Positions 51,919-60,731 of a stretch of 64,000 nucleotides of DNA are shown here, piece by piece (position 1 is the stretch's first letter; each line of letters starts with the position of its first letter). The position numbers and the translations under genes are program-made. Below the pieces are notes generated by a model, which was given only the letters and a program-made list of their open reading frames with translations, was not told the origin of the DNA and did not search any database. Source of the DNA: Isosphaeraceae bacterium (GTDB lineage: Bacteria; Planctomycetota; Planctomycetia; Isosphaerales; Isosphaeraceae); contig JAJPJC010000339.1 in assembly GCA_021324445.1 (NCBI GenBank), positions 1 through 64,000 on the forward strand, given 5' to 3'.

Positions 51919-52034
51919 TTTGCTGCGCCAGGGGCTTCTCTTCCCCCGGTTGACAGGATTCCCCGCGCGGCGCTAGGATCGGACCGGCTCGCCAGGTCCT
52001 GGAATCCCCGCAGGCGCGCCGGAGGAGGCCGTCC

Positions 52035-54194
52035 GTGACCGAGGAAGCACCCCGACCCTCGCGCGAGGACGGAGTCCCCGGTCAGGAGGCCGGCGCTCGC
52101 GGCCGTCGCGTCCGCGCAGCCCTGTCGGTCGCCCTGATCGCGGCCATGGCCCTGGCAGCGCTCTGGCTCCGGTGGCCACGCGCCAGACGCGTCTCCCGGA
52201 GTCACGCCACGACCAGGTCGCCGGGGACCACCTCGACGACCCCGTCCCATGCTCCTCACCAGGCCGGGTCCCAGACGCCTGACCCCGAGGCGCGCTCGGG
52301 CCTGGCTTATGTGGGCAGCGCAGCCTGTGCGCATTGCCATGCCGAGATCAGTCGAAGCTACGCTCGACATCCGATGGGGCGCTCCCTGCGTCCCCTCGGC
52401 GAGGCGATCGCCAGTGGGGAGGCACCGTTCCGCGACCAGCCGACTTTCGAGGCTGGGGGATTCTCCTACGCGATCGAGCACCGGGACGGACGGATCGATC
52501 ACGTCGAGATCCGTCGCGATGCCCAGGGGGCGGAGGTCGTGCGCAACCAGGCCGAGGCGCGTTACGTGATCGGCTCGGGCCGCCGCGCGTTCTCCTTCCT
52601 GGTCGAGCGTGGGGATGGCTACTTATTTGAGTCGCCGATCACGTGGTACGCCCAGGAGCGGACCTGGGACCTCTCACCGGGCTTCGAGCGGAACAGCCCC
52701 CATTTCGAGCGGCCGATCCGTCCGGCATGCCTCTTCTGCCACGCGAACCAGGCCGACATCGTGGCCGGGACCGAGAACCACTACCGGCCGCCGATCTTCC
52801 GGGGACATGCGATCGGCTGTGAGCGGTGTCACGGCCCCGGCGCGCTCCACGTCCGGCAGCCGATCCCGCGGGACGGCCAGCCTGCGACGATCGTCAACCC
52901 CGCCCGGTTGGTCCCGGCGCTCCGCGAGGCGGTCTGCCAGCAATGCCATCTCCAGGGCGACGTGCGGCTGGTGCGCGCGGCTCGCTCCCTGGCCGACTTT
53001 CGCCCGGGCCTGCCCTTGCACGAATTCATCGACGTCTGCTTTCAGGCTGACAAGTTGACGGCAAAGCGGTTCGTCGGCCAGGTCGAGCAACTGCACAGCA
53101 GCCGATGCTTCCTGGCCAGCCGGGGTCAGATGGGCTGCATCTCCTGTCACGACCCCCACCAGGTCCCCGAACCGTCGACGCGGACCGAGTATTACCGCGA
53201 CCGCTGCCTGAGCTGTCACCAGGCTGACAAGGGAGGAGACTCCAGTGGCGCCGCGGCGGTCGGTCGCTCGCTCGATGAAGACATCACGGCTGGTCCCTGC
53301 CTGGTCCCGCGACGGCGCCGCCTCGGCAAGAGTCCGGCCGATAGCTGCATCGACTGCCACATGCCGCGCAGTGCCAATACACGAATCCCCCACACGGCAA
53401 CGTCGGACCACCGCATTCCGCGCTTCGCGGATCGTGACGCGTCGTCGGCGACCGCGCCCAACGGGGAGACGGGATCGAGCGACTCGAAGCCGGCCGGCGC
53501 CGGCGCGTCCCGGCTGGTTTCCTTCTTCGCGGCGGAGCGGAAACAGGACATCGCCGAGGGCAGGGACTCGGCGACTCGACAGGGTCGGGACCTGGGACTC
53601 GCGCTGAGCCTCGCGGCACCGCGTCTCACGGAGCGGCCCGGCGCCTCCCGAGGCACGACCTTGGTGGAAATCGACCGCCAGGCGATTGACCTGCTCGAGC
53701 CGGCACTCACCCGGATGAGCGACGATCCTGACGCCTGGCAGGCGCTGGGACGATCGCTGTGGCGGCTGGGTCGACGGGCCGAGGCGTTCGCCGCACTTCA
53801 GAAGGGCGTTCGCGCCGCGCCCGGACAGGAAGCCATCCTGGTCGATCATGCGACCCGCGCCGCCCAGCTCAAGCGGAATGACCTTGCCCTCGCCTCCGCG
53901 CGCCGGCTGATCGCGATGAATCCGTGGCGCGCCGACTATCATCACCTCGCGGCATTGGTCCTCACCGAGGATCGAGCCTGGAGCGCGGTCATCGATGCCT
54001 GTCGCGCCTCGATCCGGCTCAACGCCGACGACGTCGAGATCCGGCTCCTGCTCGTCCAGGCACTCGTCCGCACGGGAGACATGCAGGCCGCCCGGGCGGA
54101 GTTCGAAATCGTCTTGCGACACGATCCGTCCCGGGCCGATGCGCACCGGCGCTGGTTCGCGCGGTTGGGAGCGGTGTCGCCCCCAGTTCGATGA
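52035..54194 (+). CDS. Seven-heme cytochrome c with TPR domain
   Basis: A 719-residue exported multiheme protein. One N-terminal helix (about 28-46) anchors or exports it. Seven CxxCH motifs follow: CAHCH, CLFCH, CERCH, CQQCH, CISCH, CLSCH and CIDCH, in a layout similar to the cytochrome c554/nitrite reductase-like superfamily found with TPRs in planctomycetes. The C-terminal about 190 residues form TPR-like helices (DAWQALGRSLWRLGRRAEAF, AILVDHATRAAQLKRNDLAL). It probably carries electrons in the periplasm and docks to another protein. The start is GTG 52035 with GGAGGAGG seven bases upstream. No redox partner gene adjoins. Confidence 0.85.
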   Translation: MTEEAPRPSREDGVPGQEAGARGRRVRAALSVALIAAMALAALWLRWPRARRVSRSHATTRSPGTTSTTPSHAPHQAGSQTPDPEARSGLAYVGSAACAHCHAEISRSYARHPMGRSLRPLGEAIASGEAPFRDQPTFEAGGFSYAIEHRDGRIDHVEIRRDAQGAEVVRNQAEARYVIGSGRRAFSFLVERGDGYLFESPITWYAQERTWDLSPGFERNSPHFERPIRPACLFCHANQADIVAGTENHYRPPIFRGHAIGCERCHGPGALHVRQPIPRDGQPATIVNPARLVPALREAVCQQCHLQGDVRLVRAARSLADFRPGLPLHEFIDVCFQADKLTAKRFVGQVEQLHSSRCFLASRGQMGCISCHDPHQVPEPSTRTEYYRDRCLSCHQADKGGDSSGAAAVGRSLDEDITAGPCLVPRRRRLGKSPADSCIDCHMPRSANTRIPHTATSDHRIPRFADRDASSATAPNGETGSSDSKPAGAGASRLVSFFAAERKQDIAEGRDSATRQGRDLGLALSLAAPRLTERPGASRGTTLVEIDRQAIDLLEPALTRMSDDPDAWQALGRSLWRLGRRAEAFAALQKGVRAAPGQEAILVDHATRAAQLKRNDLALASARRLIAMNPWRADYHHLAALVLTEDRAWSAVIDACRASIRLNADDVEIRLLLVQALVRTGDMQAARAEFEIVLRHDPSRADAHRRWFARLGAVSPPVR

Positions 54195-54215
54195 TCAATT
54201 GACCGTGTCGCGGTC

Positions 54216-55412
54216 TCACGTCAGCAGCATGGGCAGGGGCTCGAAGACTCCGCCCAGGGCTGCGCGCGACGGCAAGCCCAGCCAGGTCTCCAGGATCGCG
54301 GCATAAACGCGGCGGAAGTCGACCGACATCTTCAGATCGCCGTCCTGGAGGTCGGTCAAGCTGGGGTAGGTCCCATGCAGCCCCGGTCGGACTGCCGGAC
54401 CCGCCAGGAAGACCGGCGCGGCCGTGCCGTGGTCGGTGCCCATCGTCCCGTTCTCCTGGACGCGGCGGCCGAACTCGCTGAAGACCAGCACCAGGACGCG
54501 GTCGGCCAATCTTGACGCGGCCAGGTCGTCGAGGAACGCCCGGAGCGATGACGAGAGGTCTTCCAGCAGCGGGGCGTGGCGGGCGAGCTGATGTCCGTGC
54601 GTGTCGTAGTCCCCCTGCTCGAGGTAATACACGCGCGTCCCCAGCCCGGCCTTGATCAGGCGTGACGCCAGCCGGAGGCGCCGGCCCAGCTCCGACTCGG
54701 GATAGGACCGCTGGGAATCGGGCCCCTTGGCGACGGCCTCGAAGCGGTCGGCCGTGGCATAGGCATCCAGGAGGCTGCGGCGCAGGAACTGGCCCAGGTC
54801 ATCCGCGGGGGTCGCGGGGGCGTTGTGGACCTCGCCGGTCAGGGCGTAGTCGTCGAGCCGATCCAGCGCGGCGCTGACGGAACGCCGGCCGCGGAGGGCC
54901 GGCGGCGGGGAGTCCGGGCCGATCAGGAGGGCCGCGGGGGCGCCGTCGCGGGACGGCGAGCCACCGTCGAGGGCGCGGCCGATCCAGCCCAGGCCCGTGT
55001 GCTCGCGTGGGTCGAATCGGGCCGATTGCCAGATCGCGCGGCTCCGGAAGTGCGAGCGGCTCGGGTTGGGATAGCCCACACCCGAGACGATCGCCAGCCG
55101 GCCCGATTCGAGCAACCTGGCCGCGTCGCCCATCGCCGGATGGAGGCCGATCGCGCCGTTGAGCTTGATCAGGCGCTTCTCGGGGAGGCGGATCGCCTTG
55201 CGGTACCGGGCATAACCTTCGTCTCGGAAGGGGACCACCGTGTTGATGCCGTCGTTACCCCCATCGAGCTGGACGACGACCAGGATCCGGCCGTCCTGGG
55301 CCGCCCCGGCCGCCCGGGCGGTCCGCGCCAGGAAGCCGGGCAGAGTCGGAGTCATCGCGATCAGGGTCGAGTCGCGCAGGCTGCGGGCGAAGAAATCTCG
55401 ACGTGTGAACAC
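54216..55412 (-). CDS. DUF1501 domain-containing protein, Tat-exported
   Basis: A 398-residue protein of the DUF1501 family (alkaline-phosphatase-like sulfatase fold). It begins TRRDFFARSLRD, a twin-arginine signal, and shows VVVQLDGGNDGINTVVPF, SHFRSRAIWQSA, GDYDTHGHQLARHAPLLEDL and LVFSEFGRRVQENGTMGTDHG, the conserved metal-site blocks. It is encoded 24 bp after a DUF1800 gene, the fixed pair in planctomycetes. The natural substrate is unknown. Confidence 0.9.
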   Translation of the reverse strand: MFTRRDFFARSLRDSTLIAMTPTLPGFLARTARAAGAAQDGRILVVVQLDGGNDGINTVVPFRDEGYARYRKAIRLPEKRLIKLNGAIGLHPAMGDAARLLESGRLAIVSGVGYPNPSRSHFRSRAIWQSARFDPREHTGLGWIGRALDGGSPSRDGAPAALLIGPDSPPPALRGRRSVSAALDRLDDYALTGEVHNAPATPADDLGQFLRRSLLDAYATADRFEAVAKGPDSQRSYPESELGRRLRLASRLIKAGLGTRVYYLEQGDYDTHGHQLARHAPLLEDLSSSLRAFLDDLAASRLADRVLVLVFSEFGRRVQENGTMGTDHGTAAPVFLAGPAVRPGLHGTYPSLTDLQDGDLKMSVDFRRVYAAILETWLGLPSRAALGGVFEPLPMLLT

Positions 55413-55436
55413 AGTCTCACCTCTCGGAAAAGGGGT

Positions 55437-56783
55437 TCAAGTCCGCTGGGCCTCGGGCGAGGCCAGGAGTCGAGCAATGTCCCGGCGCGCCGTCTCGGCA
55501 TCATCGATCGGGATGCGTGGGGTGGCGGTGCCGAGGAGCAACTGGGCGAAGAAGGACGGGTTTCGCCCCTGGTCATGACGGTTGGCCAGCCCGACCGCGT
55601 CGAGCGGGCCGGGCAGGCCGACGGGCGTACCCTCGACCAGGCCGGCGGCGAAGTTGGCGCGGCCGATGGCCGACCGGGTCGTGATCCAGGCCCGGCCGCC
55701 GGGCCAGCCGCCGACATTGGGCGGATCGAACAAGTCCTGGCCCAGCCGGGCGCACCAGTCGGCCAGGACCGGCGTGCTCGGCGACGGGCCGAACATCTCC
55801 AGGGCCCGCGCGGCGCCCACCGCGTACTCGACCGGGCTCGAGACGCGATTGCCAAGGTTGGATGTATCGAAGAACCGCCGCGAGCGGAGCACGGTGGCGA
55901 CGCCCCAGCCGATGTCCAGGTCGTGGGCCCGGAGTCCCGCGGCCAGTGCCTCGAGCGTCCGGTCGTCGATCACCCCCTCGCCGAAGAACTCGTGGCAGAG
56001 CCGCCAGGCCAGCCGGCGCGAGGCGGCGGGATGATTGAGGAGCAGTGCGGCCAGGCCGGCGGCGTCGAAGGCGCCGGTGCGGCCCAGGATGGTCTTGGTG
56101 CCGCTGTCGTGCCGCGTGGGGACGAAACGGGCCTCATCGCCCACGAGCTTCCAGCCGGTCAGCGCGCGGGCGGCCTGCTTGACGTCGTCCTCGGAGTAAT
56201 GGCCGATCCCGAGCGTGAAGAGCTCCATCAGCTCGCGGGCGAGGTTCTCGTTGGGATGTCCCTTGGTGTTCTCCGCCGCGTCGAGCCAAATGAGCAAGGC
56301 CGGGTCGCGGAGCATGGCGTGCAGCAGCCGACCGAACGGGGCGCGGCCGAGCGCGCGCAGGGTCTCGTTCTGCCGGCGCATCAAGCCGAGGTCATTGACC
56401 TTGAGGTTGCCGGTGGCGAAGTGGTTGTGCCACATCAGCGTCAGCCGCTCGGTCAGCGGGTCCGGGCCGAAGAGCATGCGGTAGACCCACCAACCCTTGA
56501 GACGATCGGGCGCGGGGGCGGCGAGCGCCCGGTCGGCCAGGCGGGCGGCGAACGCGGCGAACTCCGCGGGGATGCCGCAGGATCGGGACTTCCCTTCCAG
56601 GAGTCGGTTGATCGATGCTTCGGGGCCGTCGTTCAGGTCGCGCCGCAGCTCGTCCCAGGTGGCGGCGAAGCCGGCCCGGCGGTGCAGGTGGACGACCCGC
56701 CGCAGGTCCCAGGGCATGGCTTCGTCGGGGGCATAGGGCGCCCAGGGGTCGCCCGATCGGAGTCGCAGGGTGTGGGCTCGCAC
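55437..56783 (-). CDS. DUF1800 domain-containing protein
   Basis: A 448-residue protein starting at a GTG. Family blocks are HLHRRAGFAATWDEL, RLTLMWHNHFATGNLKV, HPNENLARELMELFTLG and DVKQAARALTGWKL, then the C-terminal GWPGGRAWITTRSAIGRANF. It lacks an obvious signal peptide, which is usual for the family in this pair. The DUF1501 gene follows in the same transcript, and the two probably act on one substrate. Function is unknown; some propose roles in surface or polymer metabolism. Confidence 0.9.
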   Translation of the reverse strand: MRAHTLRLRSGDPWAPYAPDEAMPWDLRRVVHLHRRAGFAATWDELRRDLNDGPEASINRLLEGKSRSCGIPAEFAAFAARLADRALAAPAPDRLKGWWVYRMLFGPDPLTERLTLMWHNHFATGNLKVNDLGLMRRQNETLRALGRAPFGRLLHAMLRDPALLIWLDAAENTKGHPNENLARELMELFTLGIGHYSEDDVKQAARALTGWKLVGDEARFVPTRHDSGTKTILGRTGAFDAAGLAALLLNHPAASRRLAWRLCHEFFGEGVIDDRTLEALAAGLRAHDLDIGWGVATVLRSRRFFDTSNLGNRVSSPVEYAVGAARALEMFGPSPSTPVLADWCARLGQDLFDPPNVGGWPGGRAWITTRSAIGRANFAAGLVEGTPVGLPGPLDAVGLANRHDQGRNPSFFAQLLLGTATPRIPIDDAETARRDIARLLASPEAQRT

Positions 56784-56805
56784 CGGCCTTCTCCCTCCCG
56801 AGCGG

Positions 56806-59800
56806 TCATTGTTGAGGTCTTTCCTTGGCCGTCACGTCGCCCAGGTCACGGACCTCGCCCGGTTTGAGGGCGGGCTTCCGGAGGGCATTGCCGCCATCGA
56901 GCGGCAGGCCGCCCGCACGATTCGGGACTGCGATCGAAACCTCGGTCTCAACCCCCGGCACGAACGCTTCGACCCGGAAGCGACCCATGGCGTCAGCGGT
57001 GACCTTCTCACCGAAGGAGCAACCGACGCTTGGGGGTCGGCCTGGGTCGACCATCCAGACACGGAGCGTGGCCCCCGCCCACGGAAGGCCATCGTCATCG
57101 AGGAGTCGTCCCGTGATCGCGCCCGCGGGGACGAGCTTGACCTCCAGCGGCGCGGTGGATTTCAGGTCCTCGTCCTTGAGCACGGCCGCCCCGACGAGCT
57201 TGCGGGCCTCGTGTGTGAAGACCAACAGCCGAGGATGGCCCGGCTCCAGACCCCCGACCTCGAAGGTGTCGGCGTCCAGCATCCTCGAGTTCCCGGTCCC
57301 CGACCAGTCGCGGGCGCTGAGGCCGTAAGCCGCGGCGCCGCCGACGGGCAGTCCGTCCGGGCCGATGAGCCGGCCCGCGCGGCTCAGGCCGCGGGTCAGC
57401 TCGAGATCCACGACGACCGGTCCCGCGCCGGCGGATACGTCGATGAATCGATAGGTGTGAAAGCCGACGAGCTGGTGTGTGTAAATCTTCTCGTCTCTCC
57501 TGTTCTTCCGGTCCACCGCCTTCAGGTGGGCGGCGACGTACGGGTCATCCTTCTCCTCGACGGCTGCGGCCCCGGCGATCATCCCGCGGCCGGGCGGGAC
57601 GGTCAGCCCGAACGCCCCGTCGGCCAGCCGGGAGAAGGACAGCGCGTCCCCGGTGGCCACGTTATCCCGCGCCTTGGTGTACTCGACGTCCGCGGGCGGG
57701 ACCACCCGGCCCGTCGCCTGGTCGATCAGCCGCCCGGTCACGATCACCCCCGGGGGCACCTCGATCACCGCCTCGATCGGCTTGATCCCTTCGGTGTCAT
57801 TGAGAATCTCCCAGCGGCGGAGGAACGGGTCGATCCCCTGCCTCGGGTTGACCTGGATTTGGTAATACTCCCCCTTCGGCACCCCATCGAGGCGGAAGCG
57901 GCCCGCGGCATCGGTCCGGGCGGTGACGGCGGTATGCGTCCCCGGGTCGGCACCCCGGACGATGGCGCCTTCGACCGGCTTGCCGGACCCCTTCAGGCGG
58001 ACGACGCCGGTGATCGGCCTGGTCGGGCTGGCGATGGTGTCGAAGGTCGCGCCGACGAGCTGCGTCCCCTGCGGGTAGAAGCCGAGGAACGCGGCCTCCC
58101 GATCCTGGATTCCCACCTCCCTGCGCAGGCTGGGCAGCGGCCGGGCCCCGGGCGGCACCTTCGCGGGGCGAGCCATCACGTCGAGCGTGCCGTCGGCCAC
58201 ACCGCCGCCGTGGAACTCCAGCCGGGCGATGCGGTCACGTCCGATCCCCCGGACCTCAAACCGGCCGTCGGCGCCGGTGGTCCAGGCGTTCCGGCCCCCG
58301 GGCCAGAGTGGCGTGGGATCCGCTTGCCAGGTCGGGGCCGCCGAGCCGAGCGCCTCCCCGTATTGTCGCGCCATCTGAGTCATGTTTTCCTCCAACGCGC
58401 CCGAGGCCAGCCTGGCGTCGAGGTCGACCCCGTCCTTGACCTCCCAGATCGCTCGGATGCGCACGGCCACCCCGGCGACGGGCCGGCCTTGCGAATCCAG
58501 GACCCGCCCGCGGACGGGCACGTCGTCCCGGACCAGCCGCAGCGCCGGCTCGCCCCGCTTGAGCAGATCCCCGGCCTCGACCCAGGCCGGCGCGAATCCC
58601 GGCGCGGCGACCGCGATCTGGGCCTTGTGCCAACCGGTCACGCTACTGTCGTACGAGCCATCGCTTGCACCTTTGTCCAGATCGAAATGGAACCGGCCGT
58701 CCGCATCAGTCGTCGCCACACGCCCCTTCTGCCGCGCGGCCATCGGGTCGAGCACGCCCCAACGAATCTCGGCGTAGTGGCGCACGTAGACCCCGGCGCC
58801 GGCCACGGGCTTGCCGTCGGGGTCGAGCACCCGGCCGCGAACCGGGAATGTGCCGGCGGCTTCGGCGGAGGTCGGTCTCGGCTGCGGGGCGGCGGGATCG
58901 GCCGTTGGCCGGACGGCAGGTGCCGAGGGTGCGGTCGCCTCCTTTGGGGCCTCCTGACCGAGCGAGACCAGGGCGGCCGAAGCCGCCCAGGCCATCCACC
59001 CGGCAGCCACGAGAGCGGCCGAAGCCAGGGTGAGTTTCTGGAGCATCATGGTCTTGAGCACCTCGTGGCTGAGACTCTCGGCCGCCGCGGAGACGACTCC
59101 GGCGGTCGTCGTGTGCTGGACGGTGGCCAGCGCCGCGCGGACCGTCGTCTCGCGCCAGGCCGCGGGGATGGCGGCCCTGGCCTCACGGAGGAACAAGGCG
59201 CCCAACATGGCCTCATCGGGCGCCAGACCGCGGCGGTGCAGCCGGTCCCTGAGCCGCTGCCGCGCCTCGGCCAGCCGCCGGCGCAGGGTTCGCTCGCTCC
59301 AGCGCAGTTCGGCGGCCGCCTGGGCCTGGGGGAGGCCTTCCAGGTCGCAAAGCAACACCGCCAGGCGGAGCTCCTCCGGCAACCGAGCGAGCTCCCCATG
59401 AATCGCGGGCAGCAGCTCGTCCGCAAAGTTCGGGCTGGAGGTCGAGGTGATCATGGCCATCTGTGCCGCCTGCCTTTCGTGCGCCCGCCGCCGGGCCGCG
59501 GCCATGTTGGCCTGGAGAGCGATGCGGCGCGCCACCTGGTAGAGCCAGCCACCCAGAACGACACGGCCCCCGATCGAGCCGGCCTTCTTCACCAGGACCA
59601 GGAACGTGGCCTGGAAGGCGTCCTCAGCATCGTTGGGGTCGCGCAGCACGCCCCGGCAGACGCTCAGCACCATCGGCCCGTGGCGGGCCACCAAGGCCTC
59701 GAAGGCCGTCGCGTCGTGCCCGCGGACGAACCGCTCCAGGAGCTGGGCGTCTGAAAGGCCCGTGACGGCCCCGTCGGCGAACAGGCGGTTGATCTGCCGC

Positions 59801-59829
59801 AGGGCGGCGCCCATTGTCTCGGTGGCCAT
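56806..59829 (-). CDS. ECF sigma factor fused to membrane helix and carboxypeptidase-regulatory-like repeats (1)
   Basis: A 1007-residue fusion. Residues about 20-200 are an ECF sigma factor: region 2 (QLLERFVRGHDATAFEALVA, EDAFQATFLVLVKKA) and region 4 (AVLLCDLEGLPQAQAAAEL, ERTLRRRLAEARQRLRDRL). One transmembrane helix (about 256-280) is followed by six carboxypeptidase-regulatory-like (Cna-B type) units outside, each starting like VRGRVLDPDGKPVAGAGVYV. No anti-sigma gene adjoins, so the protein may be its own membrane sensor, tethering or releasing the sigma domain (inference; such fusions are known in planctomycetes). ATG 59829 has GGGAG upstream. It is paralogous to the gene at 60728-63673. 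Confidence 0.88.
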   Translation of the reverse strand: MATETMGAALRQINRLFADGAVTGLSDAQLLERFVRGHDATAFEALVARHGPMVLSVCRGVLRDPNDAEDAFQATFLVLVKKAGSIGGRVVLGGWLYQVARRIALQANMAAARRRAHERQAAQMAMITSTSSPNFADELLPAIHGELARLPEELRLAVLLCDLEGLPQAQAAAELRWSERTLRRRLAEARQRLRDRLHRRGLAPDEAMLGALFLREARAAIPAAWRETTVRAALATVQHTTTAGVVSAAAESLSHEVLKTMMLQKLTLASAALVAAGWMAWAASAALVSLGQEAPKEATAPSAPAVRPTADPAAPQPRPTSAEAAGTFPVRGRVLDPDGKPVAGAGVYVRHYAEIRWGVLDPMAARQKGRVATTDADGRFHFDLDKGASDGSYDSSVTGWHKAQIAVAAPGFAPAWVEAGDLLKRGEPALRLVRDDVPVRGRVLDSQGRPVAGVAVRIRAIWEVKDGVDLDARLASGALEENMTQMARQYGEALGSAAPTWQADPTPLWPGGRNAWTTGADGRFEVRGIGRDRIARLEFHGGGVADGTLDVMARPAKVPPGARPLPSLRREVGIQDREAAFLGFYPQGTQLVGATFDTIASPTRPITGVVRLKGSGKPVEGAIVRGADPGTHTAVTARTDAAGRFRLDGVPKGEYYQIQVNPRQGIDPFLRRWEILNDTEGIKPIEAVIEVPPGVIVTGRLIDQATGRVVPPADVEYTKARDNVATGDALSFSRLADGAFGLTVPPGRGMIAGAAAVEEKDDPYVAAHLKAVDRKNRRDEKIYTHQLVGFHTYRFIDVSAGAGPVVVDLELTRGLSRAGRLIGPDGLPVGGAAAYGLSARDWSGTGNSRMLDADTFEVGGLEPGHPRLLVFTHEARKLVGAAVLKDEDLKSTAPLEVKLVPAGAITGRLLDDDGLPWAGATLRVWMVDPGRPPSVGCSFGEKVTADAMGRFRVEAFVPGVETEVSIAVPNRAGGLPLDGGNALRKPALKPGEVRDLGDVTAKERPQQ

Positions 59830-59909
59830 GTGCCGGAGTTCTCCCAAGCTCGCGCGTCCTACAGTGAATAAGAGCCGAGACTGGACCGACCGGCCAACTT
59901 TTTTCGCGA

Positions 59910-60731
59910 TCAGTCGCATACTCCTTGAATATCGGCTCGTCGCGCGGACGGCCCAGCCGGTTGTCGGCTACCCTCTGCCGGCTGCGCGGGGACAAGATTG
60001 GATCGATGTCGACCCGCCATGCGGACCGCGAAGCCAGCGATGACCGCGCCGGCGATTGCGCCGAAGACCGCGGCCGTCGCCCAGATCTGCTCGTCGGTCA
60101 TGGCCCAGGTGTTGTGCAGTGCGCGGATGATCCATCCCCATCGGATCACCACGTCGAAGACGAACTGCCGGACCGAGTCCACCGCGCAGGCGAAGAGCAG
60201 GCCGAGGGCGATGCCGGTCGCCAGTCGCGGCCATCGGCGGCCGAGGAGGATCAACAAACCCGCGATCACCCCCGCCACACTTCCCACTCCCACTTCCATC
60301 GGGGCGTGGAACAGCGCGATCGCCTCCCCCCAATGGAGGACGTCCTCGCGAAGCCGCAGGAAGGACCAGGCATCCATCCGGCTCCGGACGGTCCAGGGAG
60401 CGAACCACAGGGCGAGATACGCGAGTGCGACCGCGGCCGCGGCCGTCAGCGCGACGGCCAGGGCGATCTCGACGGCCCACCGCCGCTTGCCCGCCAGCCC
60501 CACGGCGACGATCGCCGCTGCCGCGCCGGCAATGGCGATCGCACATCCGAAGCCGATGAGGTCGAAATAGGACGGCTGCGCCTCCGTGCCGCGCGGGGCG
60601 AAGAAGAAAGCCGTCCCGAGTCCCACCACGATCGACCAGACCAGGATGATCGCCAGCAGCCGCAACAGGAATCGGATGGAGTCCAGGTGGACCCGAAGGA
60701 GTCGAACGCTTGACATCGGACCGCGCCTCAT
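59910..60731 (-). CDS. Polytopic membrane protein between two sigma fusions
   Basis: A 273-residue protein with about six hydrophobic segments (residues about 22-46, 60-80, 88-110, 150-168, 172-190 and 218-240), not matched to a family. Its ATG overlaps the stop of the upstream sigma-fusion gene by 4 nt (ATGA), so the two are translationally coupled and probably work together, perhaps as a membrane partner of the sigma protein (inference). The next sigma fusion begins 80 bp downstream. Confidence 0.7.
   Translation of the reverse strand: MRRGPMSSVRLLRVHLDSIRFLLRLLAIILVWSIVVGLGTAFFFAPRGTEAQPSYFDLIGFGCAIAIAGAAAAIVAVGLAGKRRWAVEIALAVALTAAAAVALAYLALWFAPWTVRSRMDAWSFLRLREDVLHWGEAIALFHAPMEVGVGSVAGVIAGLLILLGRRWPRLATGIALGLLFACAVDSVRQFVFDVVIRWGWIIRALHNTWAMTDEQIWATAAVFGAIAGAVIAGFAVRMAGRHRSNLVPAQPAEGSRQPAGPSARRADIQGVCD

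Noticed and set aside
56770-59754. 994-codon plus-strand frame opposite sigma fusion 1
   Set aside because: Composition (Gly, Arg, Pro, His, Asp) is that of a GC-driven shadow; the minus strand encodes clear sigma and carboxypeptidase-regulatory-like domains.
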